Below the pieces are notes generated by a model, which was not told where the DNA came from, did no database searches, and was given only the letters and a program-made list of their open reading frames with translations. This document shows, piece after piece, positions 18,953 to 28,247 of a stretch of 64,000 bases of DNA. Position numbers and translations under genes: made by a program. Location: NCBI GenBank assembly GCA_947443645.1, contig CANEXF010000002.1:185494-249493 (forward strand), read 5' to 3'. The stretch is from Comamonadaceae bacterium. GTDB taxonomy: Bacteria > Pseudomonadota > Gammaproteobacteria > Burkholderiales > Burkholderiaceae_C. Every line of letters begins with the position of its first letter. The stretch's first letter is position 1.

Positions 18953-21073
18953 ATGCCAGAAGCTTTGGAAATCTCGACCAGCCCGGTTGATTCGGCTGCC
19001 AAGGGCAGGTTTGCGAGCTTTCCTGGTTCGCCCTTCGAGTTGTTTCAGCCCTATCTCCCAGCCGGCGACCAGCCTGCGGCGATTGAAAAGCTGATCGAAG
19101 GCGTCAACGATGGCGAGGTGTTCCAGACGCTGCTGGGTGTGACCGGGTCCGGCAAGACCTACACCATGGCCAATGTGATTGCGCGCCTGGGGCGCCCGGC
19201 GATTGTGTTTGCGCCCAACAAGACACTGGCCGCGCAGCTGTACAGCGAGTTCCGCGAGTTTTTCCCCAAGAATGCGGTGGAATATTTCGTCAGCTATTAC
19301 GACTATTACCAGCCCGAGGCCTATGTGCCGCAGCGCGACCTGTTCATTGAAAAAGACTCGGCCATCAACGAGCATATCGAGCAGATGCGCTTGTCTGCCA
19401 CCAAAAGTGTGCTCGAGCGGCGCGACACCATCATTGTCGGGACGGTCAGTGCAATCTATGGCATTGGCGCGCCTGAGGATTACACGCAGATGCGCTTTAT
19501 TGCGCGCGTCAGCGACAAGATGGGTCAGCGTGACGTTATTGCGCGACTGATACGCATGCAGTACAGCCGCAACGACCAGGATTTTTCACGCGGCACTTTC
19601 CGCGTGCGTGGTGATGTGATTGACGTGTTTCCCGCCGAGCATTCGGAGCTGGCGCTGCGCATAGAGCTGTTTGATGACGAGATCGAGTCGCTGCAACTGT
19701 TTGATCCCCTGACCGGCCGCATCAAGCAAAAAGTCCCGCGCTTTGTGGTGTATCCGAAAAGCCATTACGTCACGCCACGCGACAAGGTCATGATGGCGGT
19801 CGAAACCATCAAGCTCGAGCTGTCCGCGCGTGTCGCCGAGTTCATCTCCCAGGGCAAGCTGGTCGAGGCCCAGCGCATAGAGCAACGCACCCGTTTTGAC
19901 CTGGAAATGCTCAGCGAAATCGGCCACTGCAAAGGCATTGAGAACTACACCCGCCATTTGAGTGGCGCGCCACCCGGATCGCCGCCGTCAACCTTGTGCG
20001 ACTACCTGCCTAAAGACGCGCTGATGTTTCTTGATGAGAGCCACGTGATGATTGGCCAGCTCAACGCCATGTACAACGGTGACCGGGCGCGCAAGACCAC
20101 GCTGGTTGACTATGGTTTTCGTCTGCCAAGCGCGCTGGACAACCGCCCGCTCAAGTTCGAAGAATTTGAAAGCAAGATGCGGCAGGCGATTTTTGTCTCT
20201 GCAACGCCTGCGGCTTATGAGCAGGAGCACTCGGGCCAGGTGGTCGAGCAGGTGGTTCGTCCCACGGGCCTGGTGGATCCAGAGGTGGAAGTCCGCCCGG
20301 CTACCAACCAGGTCGATGACGTGTTGGGGGAAATCCGCATACGCGTGGAAAAAAACGAACGTGTGCTGATCACCACCTTGACCAAGCGCATGGCCGAGCA
20401 GTTGACCGACTACCTGTCGGACAACGGTGTGAAGGTGCGCTACCTGCACAGCGATGTCGACACGGTCGAGCGCGTGGAGATCTTGCGCGACTTGCGCCTG
20501 GGGGCGTTTGACGTGCTGGTAGGCATCAATTTGCTGCGCGAAGGTCTGGACATTCCAGAGGTGTCGCTGGTGGCGATTCTGGATGCCGACAAGGAAGGCT
20601 TTTTGCGCGCCGAGCGCAGCCTGATCCAGACCATAGGCCGGGCTGCCCGCAACGTGAACGGCCGCGCCATCCTGTATGCCGACCGCATCACCGACTCGAT
20701 GAAAAAGGCCATGTACGAGACCGAGCGCAGGCGCAACAAGCAGATTGCCCACAACCTCGAACACGGCATCACGCCCCGCAGCGTGGTCAAGCGCATCAAG
20801 GATTTGATTGACGGCGTCTACAGTGAAAAGTCCGGCAAGGAAGCCGAAAAGCTGATGATGCAAAAGGCACTGGTCGAAGACATGAGCGAGAAAGACATCG
20901 CGCGCGAGATCAAGCGACTGGAAAAACAGATGGTCGAACACGCGAAAAACCTCGAGTTCGAAAAAGCTGCCAATGTGCGCGATCAGCTGCATGTGCTCAA
21001 GGAGCAGGCTTTTGGCGCAGCGGGTTCGGACAATGTGGTGCCGCTTTCTGCTTCTGGCGCAGCCGGGCTGTAG
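18953..21073 (+). CDS. uvrB: UvrABC system protein B
   Basis: A 706-residue nucleotide excision repair helicase that loads onto damaged DNA with UvrA and recruits UvrC. Walker A is [10 protein letters not shown] near residue 66. The beta-hairpin region includes [16 protein letters not shown]-like DESH is at about residue 362, and the helicase motif VI region [10 protein letters not shown] is near 560. The C-terminal UVR coiled-coil motif ([25 protein letters not shown]) contacts UvrC. The ATG at 18953 follows AAAGGATTT. The protein is slightly longer than E. coli UvrB (673) because of N- and C-terminal extensions. I see no clear LexA box upstream. Confidence 0.97.
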   Translation: MPEALEISTSPVDSAAKGRFASFPGSPFELFQPYLPAGDQPAAIEKLIEGVNDGEVFQTLLGVTGSGKTYTMANVIARLGRPAIVFAPNKTLAAQLYSEFREFFPKNAVEYFVSYYDYYQPEAYVPQRDLFIEKDSAINEHIEQMRLSATKSVLERRDTIIVGTVSAIYGIGAPEDYTQMRFIARVSDKMGQRDVIARLIRMQYSRNDQDFSRGTFRVRGDVIDVFPAEHSELALRIELFDDEIESLQLFDPLTGRIKQKVPRFVVYPKSHYVTPRDKVMMAVETIKLELSARVAEFISQGKLVEAQRIEQRTRFDLEMLSEIGHCKGIENYTRHLSGAPPGSPPSTLCDYLPKDALMFLDESHVMIGQLNAMYNGDRARKTTLVDYGFRLPSALDNRPLKFEEFESKMRQAIFVSATPAAYEQEHSGQVVEQVVRPTGLVDPEVEVRPATNQVDDVLGEIRIRVEKNERVLITTLTKRMAEQLTDYLSDNGVKVRYLHSDVDTVERVEILRDLRLGAFDVLVGINLLREGLDIPEVSLVAILDADKEGFLRAERSLIQTIGRAARNVNGRAILYADRITDSMKKAMYETERRRNKQIAHNLEHGITPRSVVKRIKDLIDGVYSEKSGKEAEKLMMQKALVEDMSEKDIAREIKRLEKQMVEHAKNLEFEKAANVRDQLHVLKEQAFGAAGSDNVVPLSASGAAGL

Positions 21074-21176
21074 GCCAGCCTTCAGGCCCTGCCGGCGCCA
21101 GGAAGGCTGACGCATACCGAGCAGTCTGAATTTCTACTTGGTCGTCTATGGCGTGCAGAAAACGAGCGGCGGTGCT

Positions 21177-21200
21177 ATACTTGACGAATTCAGTCAAGAT
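21177..21200 (+). promoter_or_regulatory. IscR type 1 binding site upstream of the isc operon
   Basis: ATACTTGAC-N6-GTCAAGAT matches the type 1 IscR consensus with its two half sites and central AT spacer. A TATACT -10-like hexamer overlaps its left edge. In E. coli, [2Fe-2S]-IscR binds such sites to repress its own operon, so feedback control of iscR onward is expected here. Confidence 0.8.
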
Positions 21201-21208
21201 CATAAAAA

Positions 21209-21316
21209 ATGAAAAAAGCCCCCCGCTACGAACGGTTGACTGGCCTGGGCGGCTGGAGGAAGAGTTCCCTGAAAGTCACAAGCTTTCGGGGTGAAAACGT
21301 CAGTCAAGCCAACTAA
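21209..21316 (+). CDS. Candidate 35-codon leader ORF before iscR
   Basis: An ORF of 35 codons starts at ATG 21209, nine bases after the IscR site, and begins [16 protein letters not shown]. Its TAA (21314-21316) touches the iscR ribosome-binding sequence AGGAG, which suggests translational coupling. The peptide is basic and carries no cysteine. No strong Shine-Dalgarno precedes the ATG, so translation is unproven. A stem-loop lies inside the ORF. I do not recognise the peptide. Confidence 0.3.
   Translation: MKKAPRYERLTGLGGWRKSSLKVTSFRGENVSQAN
21267..21291 (+). other. Stem-loop in the iscR leader
   Basis: CCCTGAAAG pairs with CTTTCGGGG around a 7-base loop (nine pairs, one G-U). No U-run follows, so it is not a simple terminator. 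It may be an mRNA structure in the iscR leader. Confidence 0.4.
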
Positions 21317-21327
21317 AGGAGCTTGTT

Positions 21328-21864
21328 ATGCGCCTCACGACCAAAGGCCGCTTTGCGGTCACCGCGATGATTGATTTGGGACTGCGTCAGAACAGTGGTC
21401 CGGTCACGCTGGCCGCTATCAGCCAGCGTCAGCAGATTTCCCTGTCCTATCTCGAGCAGTTGTTCGGTAAATTGCGCCGCCACGAACTGGTGGAGTCCAC
21501 CCGTGGCCCGGGCGGCGGCTACACGCTGGGCCGCAAAGCGTCTGAAATCACAGTCGCCGACATCATTGTGTCGGTGGACGAGCCGATTGACGCCACCCAG
21601 TGCGGCGGCAAGGAAAACTGCATGGGCGAGGGTGGGCGTTGCATGACGCATGAACTCTGGGCTTCGTTGAACAGCCGCATGGTTGAATTTCTCGATTCCG
21701 TAACCCTGCAAAAGCTGGTCGACGAGCAGTTGGCCAAGGGTGTGGTGGTTGAAACCACGCCCATGGTGAAAAAAGCCATTTTTGCCGCGCCGCTGGTCAA
21801 GCCCATGCGCGTCAATGCCCCCAACTCGGTGTTTGCGCTGGGTAACGCGTTTTCCAAGTCCTGA
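21328..21864 (+). CDS. iscR: Iron-sulfur cluster regulator IscR
   Basis: A 178-residue Rrf2-family repressor. The N-terminal winged helix begins [17 protein letters not shown], with recognition helix [19 protein letters not shown] and the wing [10 protein letters not shown]. The three cluster cysteines occur in [20 protein letters not shown]; spacing is C-x5-C-x6-C, one residue wider in the second gap than E. coli IscR. The C-terminal tail of about 45 residues is variable. ATG follows AAAGGAGC. It heads the isc operon and should repress it when it carries a [2Fe-2S] cluster. Confidence 0.96.
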   Translation: MRLTTKGRFAVTAMIDLGLRQNSGPVTLAAISQRQQISLSYLEQLFGKLRRHELVESTRGPGGGYTLGRKASEITVADIIVSVDEPIDATQCGGKENCMGEGGRCMTHELWASLNSRMVEFLDSVTLQKLVDEQLAKGVVVETTPMVKKAIFAAPLVKPMRVNAPNSVFALGNAFSKS

Positions 21865-21972
21865 TAGGGGTCTTTGCAGGCACTGCCTGCAAAGACGCTT
21901 GTTGAGCCTGATTGCATTGAGATCATTTTTTTAACAGCTGCCAGCCAGCCCGCGAACTAAAGAGTCAGCCAA

Positions 21973-23190
21973 ATGGATACCCCACACTTTCCTATCTACA
22001 TGGACTACAGCTCAACCAATCCCTGCGATCCGCGGGTGGTGGATGCGATGATTCCCTGGTTGCGTGAGCATTTCGGCAACCCGGCCTCGCGCAGCCATGC
22101 ATGGGGTTGGGAGGCGGAAGCAGCGGTTGAAAAAGCCCGTGGGCAGATCGCCGACCTGATTGGCGCCGACCCGCGCGAGATTGTCTGGACCAGCGGTGCG
22201 ACCGAATCCAACAACCTGGCGATCAAGGGTGCGGCCCACTTTTACAAGACCCGCGGCAAGCACATCATCACGGTCAAGACCGAGCACAAGGCGGTGCTAG
22301 ACACCTGCCGCGAGCTTGAGCGTCAGGGCTTTGAGGTGACTTATCTGGACGTGCAGGCCGATGGCTTGCTGAATCTGGATTCGCTCGAAAGCGCGATGCG
22401 GCCGGACACCATTCTGGTCAGCGTGATGTTTGTGAACAATGAAATTGGTGTGATTCAGGACATGGCCGCGATTGGCGCGCTGTGCCGCAAGAAGGGCATT
22501 ATTTTTCATGTGGACGCCGCACAGGCGACGGGCCGCGTCGATATCGATCTGACCACCTTGCCGGTTGACCTGATGAGCCTGACCTCGCACAAGACCTATG
22601 GCCCCAAAGGTATTGGTGCGCTCTACGTGCGTCGCAAACCGCGCGTGCGCCTTGAGGCGCAAATGCATGGCGGTGGCCACGAGCGCGGCATGCGTTCTGG
22701 CACGCTGCCGACGCATCAGTGTGTTGGTATGGGCGAGGCCTACCGCATCGCCAAGGCCGAGATGCATGAAGAAAACAAGCGTATTCGTGCGCTGCACGAG
22801 CGCATGCTGGCTGGCCTCAAGGATGTTGAAGAAGTGTTTCTGAACGGGCATGCAGAACAACGCGTGCCGCACAACCTCAACATGAGCTTCAATTTCGTTG
22901 AGGGCGAATCGCTCATCATGGGTATCAAAGGTTTGGCGGTGTCCAGTGGTTCGGCCTGCACCTCGGCCAGCCTGGAGCCCAGCTACGTGTTGCGTGCCTT
23001 GGGCCGCAGCGATGAGCTGGCGCACAGCAGCCTGCGCATGACGATAGGCCGCTGGAGCACCGAAAAGGAAATAGATTACGCAGTGGGCACGATCAAGGAA
23101 AACGTCGCCAAGCTGCGTGAGTTGTCTCCGCTATGGGAAATGTTCAAGGATGGTGTGGACTTGTCCACCATTCAGTGGGCTGCACATTGA
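21973..23190 (+). CDS. iscS: Cysteine desulfurase IscS
   Basis: A 405-residue PLP enzyme that takes sulfur from cysteine and passes it as persulfide to IscU. The PLP lysine is in [16 protein letters not shown]. The mobile catalytic Cys lies in [29 protein letters not shown] provides the PLP aspartate. The C-terminus contains the IscU-docking region ([17 protein letters not shown]). Length and sequence are standard for the ISC system. It is the second gene of the operon, 108 bp after iscR. Confidence 0.97.
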   Translation: MDTPHFPIYMDYSSTNPCDPRVVDAMIPWLREHFGNPASRSHAWGWEAEAAVEKARGQIADLIGADPREIVWTSGATESNNLAIKGAAHFYKTRGKHIITVKTEHKAVLDTCRELERQGFEVTYLDVQADGLLNLDSLESAMRPDTILVSVMFVNNEIGVIQDMAAIGALCRKKGIIFHVDAAQATGRVDIDLTTLPVDLMSLTSHKTYGPKGIGALYVRRKPRVRLEAQMHGGGHERGMRSGTLPTHQCVGMGEAYRIAKAEMHEENKRIRALHERMLAGLKDVEEVFLNGHAEQRVPHNLNMSFNFVEGESLIMGIKGLAVSSGSACTSASLEPSYVLRALGRSDELAHSSLRMTIGRWSTEKEIDYAVGTIKENVAKLRELSPLWEMFKDGVDLSTIQWAAH

Positions 23191-23195
23191 GTTAG

Positions 23196-23278
23196 CACAC
23201 CCCCGAGGCAGCTTGCGCTGCCTCCCCCTCAAGGGGGCGACAGCTGTGACCCGGCAAAGCCGGTTCAACGCTGTCACT
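23196..23278 (+). repeat. GC-rich dispersed repeat between iscS and iscU
   Basis: CACCCCCGAGGCAGC, then CCCCCTCAAGGGGGCGACAG, ACCCGGCAAAGCCGGTTCAA and CGCTGTCACTTGAA. Shares the CCCGGCAAAGCCGGTT module with the pccB-pccA copy. It fills nearly all the iscS-iscU gap and has hairpin potential. Confidence 0.6.
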
Positions 23279-23312
23279 TGAATAGAAACGAATTTCACAA
23301 AAGGAATGCATC

Positions 23313-23711
23313 ATGGCTTATTCTGAAAAAGTGGTAGACCACTACGAAAACCCCCGCAACGTTGGCTCTTTTGAAAAGGGCGACGAGAGCGTAGGCACCG
23401 GCATGGTTGGCGCTCCGGCTTGCGGCGACGTGATGAAGCTGCAAATCAAGGTCAACCCGCTGACCGGTGTGATTGAAGACGCGCGCTTCAAGACCTATGG
23501 TTGCGGCTCGGCGATTGCTTCGAGCTCTCTCGTGACCGAGTGGGTCAAGGGTAAAACACTGGACGAAGCCGCGAGCATCAAGAACAGCGCCATTGCCGAA
23601 GAATTGGCCTTGCCGCCTGTGAAGATTCACTGCTCGATATTGGCTGAAGACGCGATCAAGGCCGCCGTGAACGACTACAAGCAAAAACACGCGCCAGCTG
23701 TTGCTGCCTGA
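23313..23711 (+). CDS. iscU: Iron-sulfur cluster scaffold IscU
   Basis: A 132-residue scaffold on which [2Fe-2S] clusters are built. The three cluster cysteines are in GAPACGDVMKLQ (with the conserved Asp), TYGCGSAIASSS and KIHCSILAEDA. The LPPVK motif recognised by HscA is present (ELALPPVKIHC). ATG follows AAAAGGAATG. Length matches the family. Confidence 0.98.
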   Translation: MAYSEKVVDHYENPRNVGSFEKGDESVGTGMVGAPACGDVMKLQIKVNPLTGVIEDARFKTYGCGSAIASSSLVTEWVKGKTLDEAASIKNSAIAEELALPPVKIHCSILAEDAIKAAVNDYKQKHAPAVAA

Positions 23712-23757
23712 GCCAAACGAAATACGACAAACGCGAACTAATTTTCGAGTGAACTAA

Positions 23758-24081
23758 ATGTCCGTAACCTTGACTGACGCTGCCGCCCGCCACGTGACCC
23801 GCTACATGATCAAGCGCGGTAAGGGCGTGGGTGTGCGTTTGGGCGTGAAAACCACGGGCTGCTCTGGCCTGGCCTACAAGCTTGAATATGCCGACGAAAT
23901 TGCCCCCGAAGACGTGATTTTTGAGGACAACGGCGTCAAGGTGCTGGTAGACCCCAAAAGCATGGCTTATATCGACGGCACCAAGCTCGACTTTGTGCGC
24001 GAGGGCCTCAATGAGGGCTTCAAGTTCATCAACCCGAATGAGCGTGATCGCTGCGGGTGCGGCGAAAGCTTTCGCGTGTAA
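23758..24081 (+). CDS. iscA: A-type iron-sulfur carrier IscA
   Basis: A 107-residue A-type carrier protein. The three ligand cysteines appear in [16 protein letters not shown] and the C-terminal RCGCGESF. It follows iscU at 46 bp, as in other ISC operons, and probably delivers clusters to target enzymes. Confidence 0.97.
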   Translation: MSVTLTDAAARHVTRYMIKRGKGVGVRLGVKTTGCSGLAYKLEYADEIAPEDVIFEDNGVKVLVDPKSMAYIDGTKLDFVREGLNEGFKFINPNERDRCGCGESFRV

Positions 24082-24220
24082 AGCTACTGCGCGGGCACCA
24101 TGCGTCGTTGCGCGGTGCTCGCAATCCTCACGTAGCTGACTGCGTTCCGGTTGCTGCGCTTCGTGCGCCTAGCCTGACGCACGTTCGCTACGCATTCCAT
24201 CACGAAACCAGATTCTCCAA
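24082..24220 (+). other. iscA-hscB spacer with repeat-like sequence
   Basis: 139 bp between two genes of one operon, unusually long for this position. It contains CTCACGTAGCTGACTGCG, then GGTTGCTGCGCTTCGTGCGC and ACGTTCGCTACGC. These short modules resemble the GTCGCTCGCTTCGCGTAGC stretch of the repeat at 12.9 kb. No ORF of its own is evident. Confidence 0.4.
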
Positions 24221-24742
24221 GTGGCGTCGCTTCAATCCAACGATTTCGAACTCTTTGACCTGCCTGTGCGGTTTGCCCAGGACCGCGCTGCGATTGACGC
24301 ACGCTGGAAAGAGCTGCAGCGCGAAGCCCATCCCGACAGGTTTGCCGCCCAAGGCGCTGCCGCCCAGCGCGTGGCCATGCAGTGGTCGGTTCGCATCAAC
24401 GAGGCCTACCAGCGGCTGAAAGATCCGCTCAAGCGCGCAAGCTATTTGTGTGAGCTGCGTGGCGCGCCAATTAACGCCGAGAACAATACCGCAATGCCGG
24501 CTGATTTCCTGATGCAGCAAATGGCCTGGCGAGAAGCCCTGGAGGATGCAAAAAGCGTCCAGGAAATAGAAGAAATATCATCCGGAGTCAATAGGGACCG
24601 GCGTGAGCAGCTATTAAAAATAGAGCGCTCGATTGATCTTGAAAACGATTTCCGTGCCGCGGCCCAGCAGGTCAGAAGCCTGATGTTCATAGAGCGTTTT
24701 GCCAGCGAGGTGGATGCACGCATCGATCAGCTGGGACAATAA
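24221..24742 (+). CDS. hscB: Co-chaperone HscB
   Basis: A 173-residue J-domain protein that brings IscU to HscA. The N-terminal J domain includes NDFELFDLPVRFAQD and the catalytic HPD in REAHPDRFA, and a C-terminal helical bundle binds IscU. The start is GTG at 24221. A dispersed 28 bp element overlaps codons for REQLLKIE in the C-terminal domain, yet the fold's helix periodicity seems kept. It lies 33 bp upstream of hscA. Confidence 0.95.
   Translation: MASLQSNDFELFDLPVRFAQDRAAIDARWKELQREAHPDRFAAQGAAAQRVAMQWSVRINEAYQRLKDPLKRASYLCELRGAPINAENNTAMPADFLMQQMAWREALEDAKSVQEIEEISSGVNRDRREQLLKIERSIDLENDFRAAAQQVRSLMFIERFASEVDARIDQLGQ
24598..24626 (+). repeat. 28 bp dispersed element inside hscB
   Basis: CCGGCGTGAGCAGCTATTAA then AAATAGAGC, sense orientation, read in a third frame (GAG-CAG-CTA). 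Confidence 0.55.
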
Positions 24743-24775
24743 GGCAATCCGACAGTACAAGTAGAAGCAGACTTC

Positions 24776-26638
24776 ATGGCACTCCTCCAGATTTCCGAAC
24801 CCGGCCAAGCGCCAGACCCGCACCAGCGCCGCATCGCCGTTGGCATAGACCTGGGCACCACCCATTCGCTGGTCGCCAGCGTACGCAATGGCGTGTCCGA
24901 GTGTTTGCCAGATGAGCAGGGCCGCGTGATTTTGCCCAGCGTGGTGCGCTACCTGGACGCCGAGCGGCGTCAGATCGGCTTTGACGCACTGGCCGCGCAG
25001 GTTGATGATCCCGTCAACACCATCTCGTCTGTCAAGCGCCTGATGGGGCGTGGCATTGAAGATGTCGCCAACCGTGCACAGCTGCCTTACCAGCTCAATG
25101 ACAAGCCTGGCATGGTGAGCCTGCAAACGGTCGCGGGCGAGAAAAGCCCGGTCGAGATCAGCGCGGAGATCTTGGCAACTTTGCGGTTCAGAGCCGAAGA
25201 CACTTTCAATGACGATATTTACGGTGCGGTGATCACCGTGCCCGCTTATTTTGACGATGCCCAGCGACAGGCGACCAAGGACGCGGCGCAACTCGCTGGC
25301 CTGAACGTACTGCGCCTGATCAACGAGCCCACGGCGGCCGCAATCGCCTATGGCCTGGACAACGCCAGCGAAGGCGTCTATGCGATTTATGACCTGGGTG
25401 GCGGCACTTTCGATATCTCCATACTGCGCCTGACGCAGGGGGTGTTTGAAGTGGTGGCTACGGGCGGTGACTCGGCCTTGGGCGGTGATGACTACGACCG
25501 CGCGCTGGCCGATTGGGTCCTGGCCAAGGCTGGCCTCGCGCTAGATACCTTGAGCGCCACAGACAAAGCGGCCCTGCAGCGCGCGGCGCGCGCTTGCAAA
25601 GAGGCCCTGACTGCCGCGGCTACTGTGACTTTCTCGGTGCAACTGGCCAAGGTTCTGGTCAACTTCGAGATGAAGGCCGAGGATTTCGAGACTGCCACCG
25701 CCCATCTGACCCAGCGCACGCTGGCTGCGGTGCGCAAGGCTTTGCGTGATGCCAAACTGGCCAAAGAAGATATTCAAGGTGTGGTTTTGGTGGGTGGCTC
25801 GACGCGCATGCCGCAAGTGCGCAAGGCGGTGGCGAGCTTTTTCGGGCGTGAACCGCTGACCAACCTCAACCCCGATGAGGTGGTGGCGCTGGGCGCCGCG
25901 ATTTCCGCCAACCAGCTGGCCGGCAATAACCTGGGCGCGGACTTGCTGCTGCTTGACGTGATCCCCTTGTCGCTGGGCATTGAAACCATGGGTGGCCTTG
26001 TCGAGCGCATTGTGCCGCGCAACCAGACCATACCAACGGCCATGGCGCAGGACTTTACGACCTATAAAGACGGCCAGACCGCGCTGGCTTTGCACGTGGT
26101 GCAGGGCGAACGCGACCTGGTGGCTGACTGCAGAAGTCTGGCCCGTTTTGAATTGCGCGGCATACCGCCCATGGCGGCCGGCGCGGCGCGCGTTCGCGTG
26201 ACCTTCACCGTCGACGCCGATGGCTTGCTCAGCGTCAATGCCAAAGAGCAGATCAGCGGCGTTGAGGCGCATATTGACGTGAAGCCGTCCTATGGCTTGT
26301 CAGACGACGAGATTGCGCGCATGTTGCAAGACAGTTTTTCAACCGCCCAGCAGGACATGCAGGCGCGCGCGCTGGCCGAGGCGCAGGTCGATGCCGACCG
26401 CATGCTGCTGGCCACGCAAAGCGCTCTGGATGCTGATGCGGACCTGCTGCGCCCCAAGGAGCGTGCGCAGATTGACAGCCTGATGGCAGCACTGGCTGAC
26501 ACGCGTTCGGATGGCAGCGCTGCAGCCATTGAAGCGGCGACGCAGTCTCTGGCCAAGGGCACCGAGGCCTTTGCTGCGGAACGCATGAATCGCGGGATCC
26601 AAAAAGCCCTCGCCGGTAAAAACATAGAAGCCGTCTAG
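24776..26638 (+). CDS. hscA: Fe-S assembly Hsp70 chaperone HscA
   Basis: A 620-residue specialised Hsp70 that, with HscB, drives cluster release from IscU. The nucleotide-binding domain shows [13 protein letters not shown], the ATP-hydrolysis region [30 protein letters not shown] and [16 protein letters not shown]. The substrate-binding domain begins near residue 390 ([17 protein letters not shown]), and the C-terminal lid is shorter than that of DnaK. Length agrees with HscA (616 in E. coli). Confidence 0.97.
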   Translation: MALLQISEPGQAPDPHQRRIAVGIDLGTTHSLVASVRNGVSECLPDEQGRVILPSVVRYLDAERRQIGFDALAAQVDDPVNTISSVKRLMGRGIEDVANRAQLPYQLNDKPGMVSLQTVAGEKSPVEISAEILATLRFRAEDTFNDDIYGAVITVPAYFDDAQRQATKDAAQLAGLNVLRLINEPTAAAIAYGLDNASEGVYAIYDLGGGTFDISILRLTQGVFEVVATGGDSALGGDDYDRALADWVLAKAGLALDTLSATDKAALQRAARACKEALTAAATVTFSVQLAKVLVNFEMKAEDFETATAHLTQRTLAAVRKALRDAKLAKEDIQGVVLVGGSTRMPQVRKAVASFFGREPLTNLNPDEVVALGAAISANQLAGNNLGADLLLLDVIPLSLGIETMGGLVERIVPRNQTIPTAMAQDFTTYKDGQTALALHVVQGERDLVADCRSLARFELRGIPPMAAGAARVRVTFTVDADGLLSVNAKEQISGVEAHIDVKPSYGLSDDEIARMLQDSFSTAQQDMQARALAEAQVDADRMLLATQSALDADADLLRPKERAQIDSLMAALADTRSDGSAAAIEAATQSLAKGTEAFAAERMNRGIQKALAGKNIEAV

Positions 26639-26680
26639 GCGACCGCCCAGACACTGACCTCAACCCTTGAGATTGACACC

Positions 26681-27019
26681 ATGCCCATCATCAAAATACT
26701 GCCCCACCCTGAATATTGTCCGCAAGGCGCTGTGATCAAGGCCGCGCCAGGCACCTCGATTTGCGAAGCCTTGCTTGAAAACAATATCAATATTGAACAC
26801 GCATGCGACATGAGCTGCGCCTGCACGACCTGCCATGTTGTGGTGCGTGAAGGTTTAAATTCACTCAATGCGCTGGACGAAAGCGAAGAAGATCTGCTTG
26901 ACCGCGCCTGGGGGCTGGAGCCCAATTCGCGTCTGAGCTGCCAGGCTTTTCTGGCCCAGACGGATGTGACGGTGGAGATCCCCAAGTACACCATCAATCA
27001 CGCCAAAGAGCTGCACTAG
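26681..27019 (+). CDS. fdx: [2Fe-2S] ferredoxin of the ISC system
   Basis: A 112-residue adrenodoxin-type ferredoxin supplying electrons for cluster assembly. Cluster cysteines are in ACDMSCACTTCHVVV and the distal RLSCQAF. Acidic residues around ALDESEEDLLDRAWGL form the usual partner surface. It is the last isc gene, 42 bp after hscA, and dnaQ starts 24 bp further on. Confidence 0.97.
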   Translation: MPIIKILPHPEYCPQGAVIKAAPGTSICEALLENNINIEHACDMSCACTTCHVVVREGLNSLNALDESEEDLLDRAWGLEPNSRLSCQAFLAQTDVTVEIPKYTINHAKELH

Positions 27020-27043
27020 TCCACAAGCGGGGCCGTCAACACC

Positions 27044-27745
27044 ATGCGCCAAATTGTTCTAGACACTGAAACCACTGGTTTGTCCGCGGAAAACGGCGAC
27101 CGCATCATTGAAATCGGCTGCGTTGAGCTGCTGGGTCGCAAGCTCACCGGCAAGAACAAGCATTTCTACCTGAATCCCGAGCGAGACAGCCATGAGGACG
27201 CGCTCAAGGTCCACGGCATCAGCAATGAGTTCTTGAAAGACAAGCCGAAATTTTCTGTGATTGTGGACGAGCTGCTGGCCTATTTGCAGGATGCCGAGCT
27301 CATTATTCACAACGCGCCTTTCGACGTGAGCTTTCTCAATAAGGAGCTTGAGCTGATCGGCAAGCCCGCATTGAAGCATTGCGTTGGCAAGGTCACAGAC
27401 AGCCTGATGATGGCCAAGGAGTTGTTTCCAGGCAAGCGCAACTCGCTCGACGCACTTTGCGACAGGCTGGAAGTTGACAATTCAGGACGCACGCTGCACG
27501 GCGCCTTGCTAGATGCCGAGCTGCTGGCCGATGTGTATATCAACCTCACACGCGGGCAAAACAGCCTGATGATGGACGTCGGCGGAACGACCCAGAGCGG
27601 TGACAACCTCCCGGCCATAGACCTGAGCAGCTTTGCATTGCCCTTGTTGGCGGCCAATGACCAGGAAATCGCCGAACACGACAAACTCCTGCTCGATATC
27701 GACAAGGCCAGCAAGGGAAAAACAGTCTGGCGTGCAACTGCTTAG
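27044..27745 (+). CDS. dnaQ: DNA polymerase III epsilon subunit (proofreading exonuclease)
   Basis: A 233-residue 3'-5' exonuclease of the DEDDh group. ExoI is VLDTETTGL at residues 5-13, ExoII is in IIHNAPFDVSFLN, and ExoIII is in HGALLDAELLADVYINL, with the catalytic His. A C-terminal region of about 50 residues is the likely polymerase-binding tail. The 24 bp spacing suggests cotranscription with fdx. Confidence 0.95.
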   Translation: MRQIVLDTETTGLSAENGDRIIEIGCVELLGRKLTGKNKHFYLNPERDSHEDALKVHGISNEFLKDKPKFSVIVDELLAYLQDAELIIHNAPFDVSFLNKELELIGKPALKHCVGKVTDSLMMAKELFPGKRNSLDALCDRLEVDNSGRTLHGALLDAELLADVYINLTRGQNSLMMDVGGTTQSGDNLPAIDLSSFALPLLAANDQEIAEHDKLLLDIDKASKGKTVWRATA

Positions 27746-27802
27746 TGGCCAAGGGTCAGCTGGGCCTGAAATAGCGGTCTATAATACGAGACTGACCAAA
27801 CA

Positions 27803-27877
27803 GGGAGATTAGCTCAGGGGTAGAGCACTGCATTCACACTGCAGGGGTCGCAAGTTCGAAACTTGCATCTCCCACCA
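27803..27877 (+). tRNA. tRNA-Val (anticodon CAC)
   Basis: 75 nt including an encoded CCA. The acceptor stem is GGGAGAT with ATCTCCC. The anticodon arm is CTGCA-TTCACAC-TGCAG, giving anticodon CAC for GUG codons. The T arm is GCAAG-TTCGAAA-CTTGC. A decayed copy of the 3' half lies 1.9 kb downstream. Confidence 0.95.
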
Positions 27878-27895
27878 AGAATTACGTTATGAATC

Positions 27896-27927
27896 AAGCA
27901 CCCAGGTGAAAACCTGGGTGCTTTTTT
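27896..27927 (+). terminator. Rho-independent terminator after tRNA-Val
   Basis: A perfect 12 bp stem (AAGCACCCAGGT with ACCTGGGTGCTT) closes a GAAA tetraloop, followed by a T-run. Confidence 0.92.
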
Positions 27928-28247
27928 CTTGCCAGTACGTAAATAGGACGGAAAACAAGGTTCTGGTTATTTTGCTCGGCCGTCCTAGTCATCACTGCTA
28001 AAAGCCAAATATCAGTTCATTTTGAGCAGAACGACAGCAAACGCTGTTTCATAAGCCCTTGCCGCGTGAGTGATCCGCAAAATTGATGTTGGCCCTGGAT
28101 TTCTCTTCGCTTTGAGCACTTTCCAGTCCCGACGACACGACACGACTCGACTCGACCCGGCAATACGGCGCGGCCAACGCCGCCATCATGGATCATCACC
28201 TCTAGCGGGTGTCCCCCCTGCCAAGTTCTGGCATTTAAAGGGAAGGC
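27928..28247. other. Non-coding DNA between tRNA-Val and the amidohydrolase
   Basis: 320 bp with no convincing ORF, RNA gene or promoter. It includes a short tandem-like stretch (CGACACGAC and CGACTCGAC units near 28130-28158). It looks like decayed or foreign DNA next to a tRNA. Confidence 0.5.

Noticed and set aside
28130..28160. Possible tandem repeat or CRISPR-like unit (CGACACGAC/CGACTCGAC)
   Set aside because: The units are only 5-10 bases long and there are no spacers; it is simple-sequence DNA. No CRISPR array was seen in the window.
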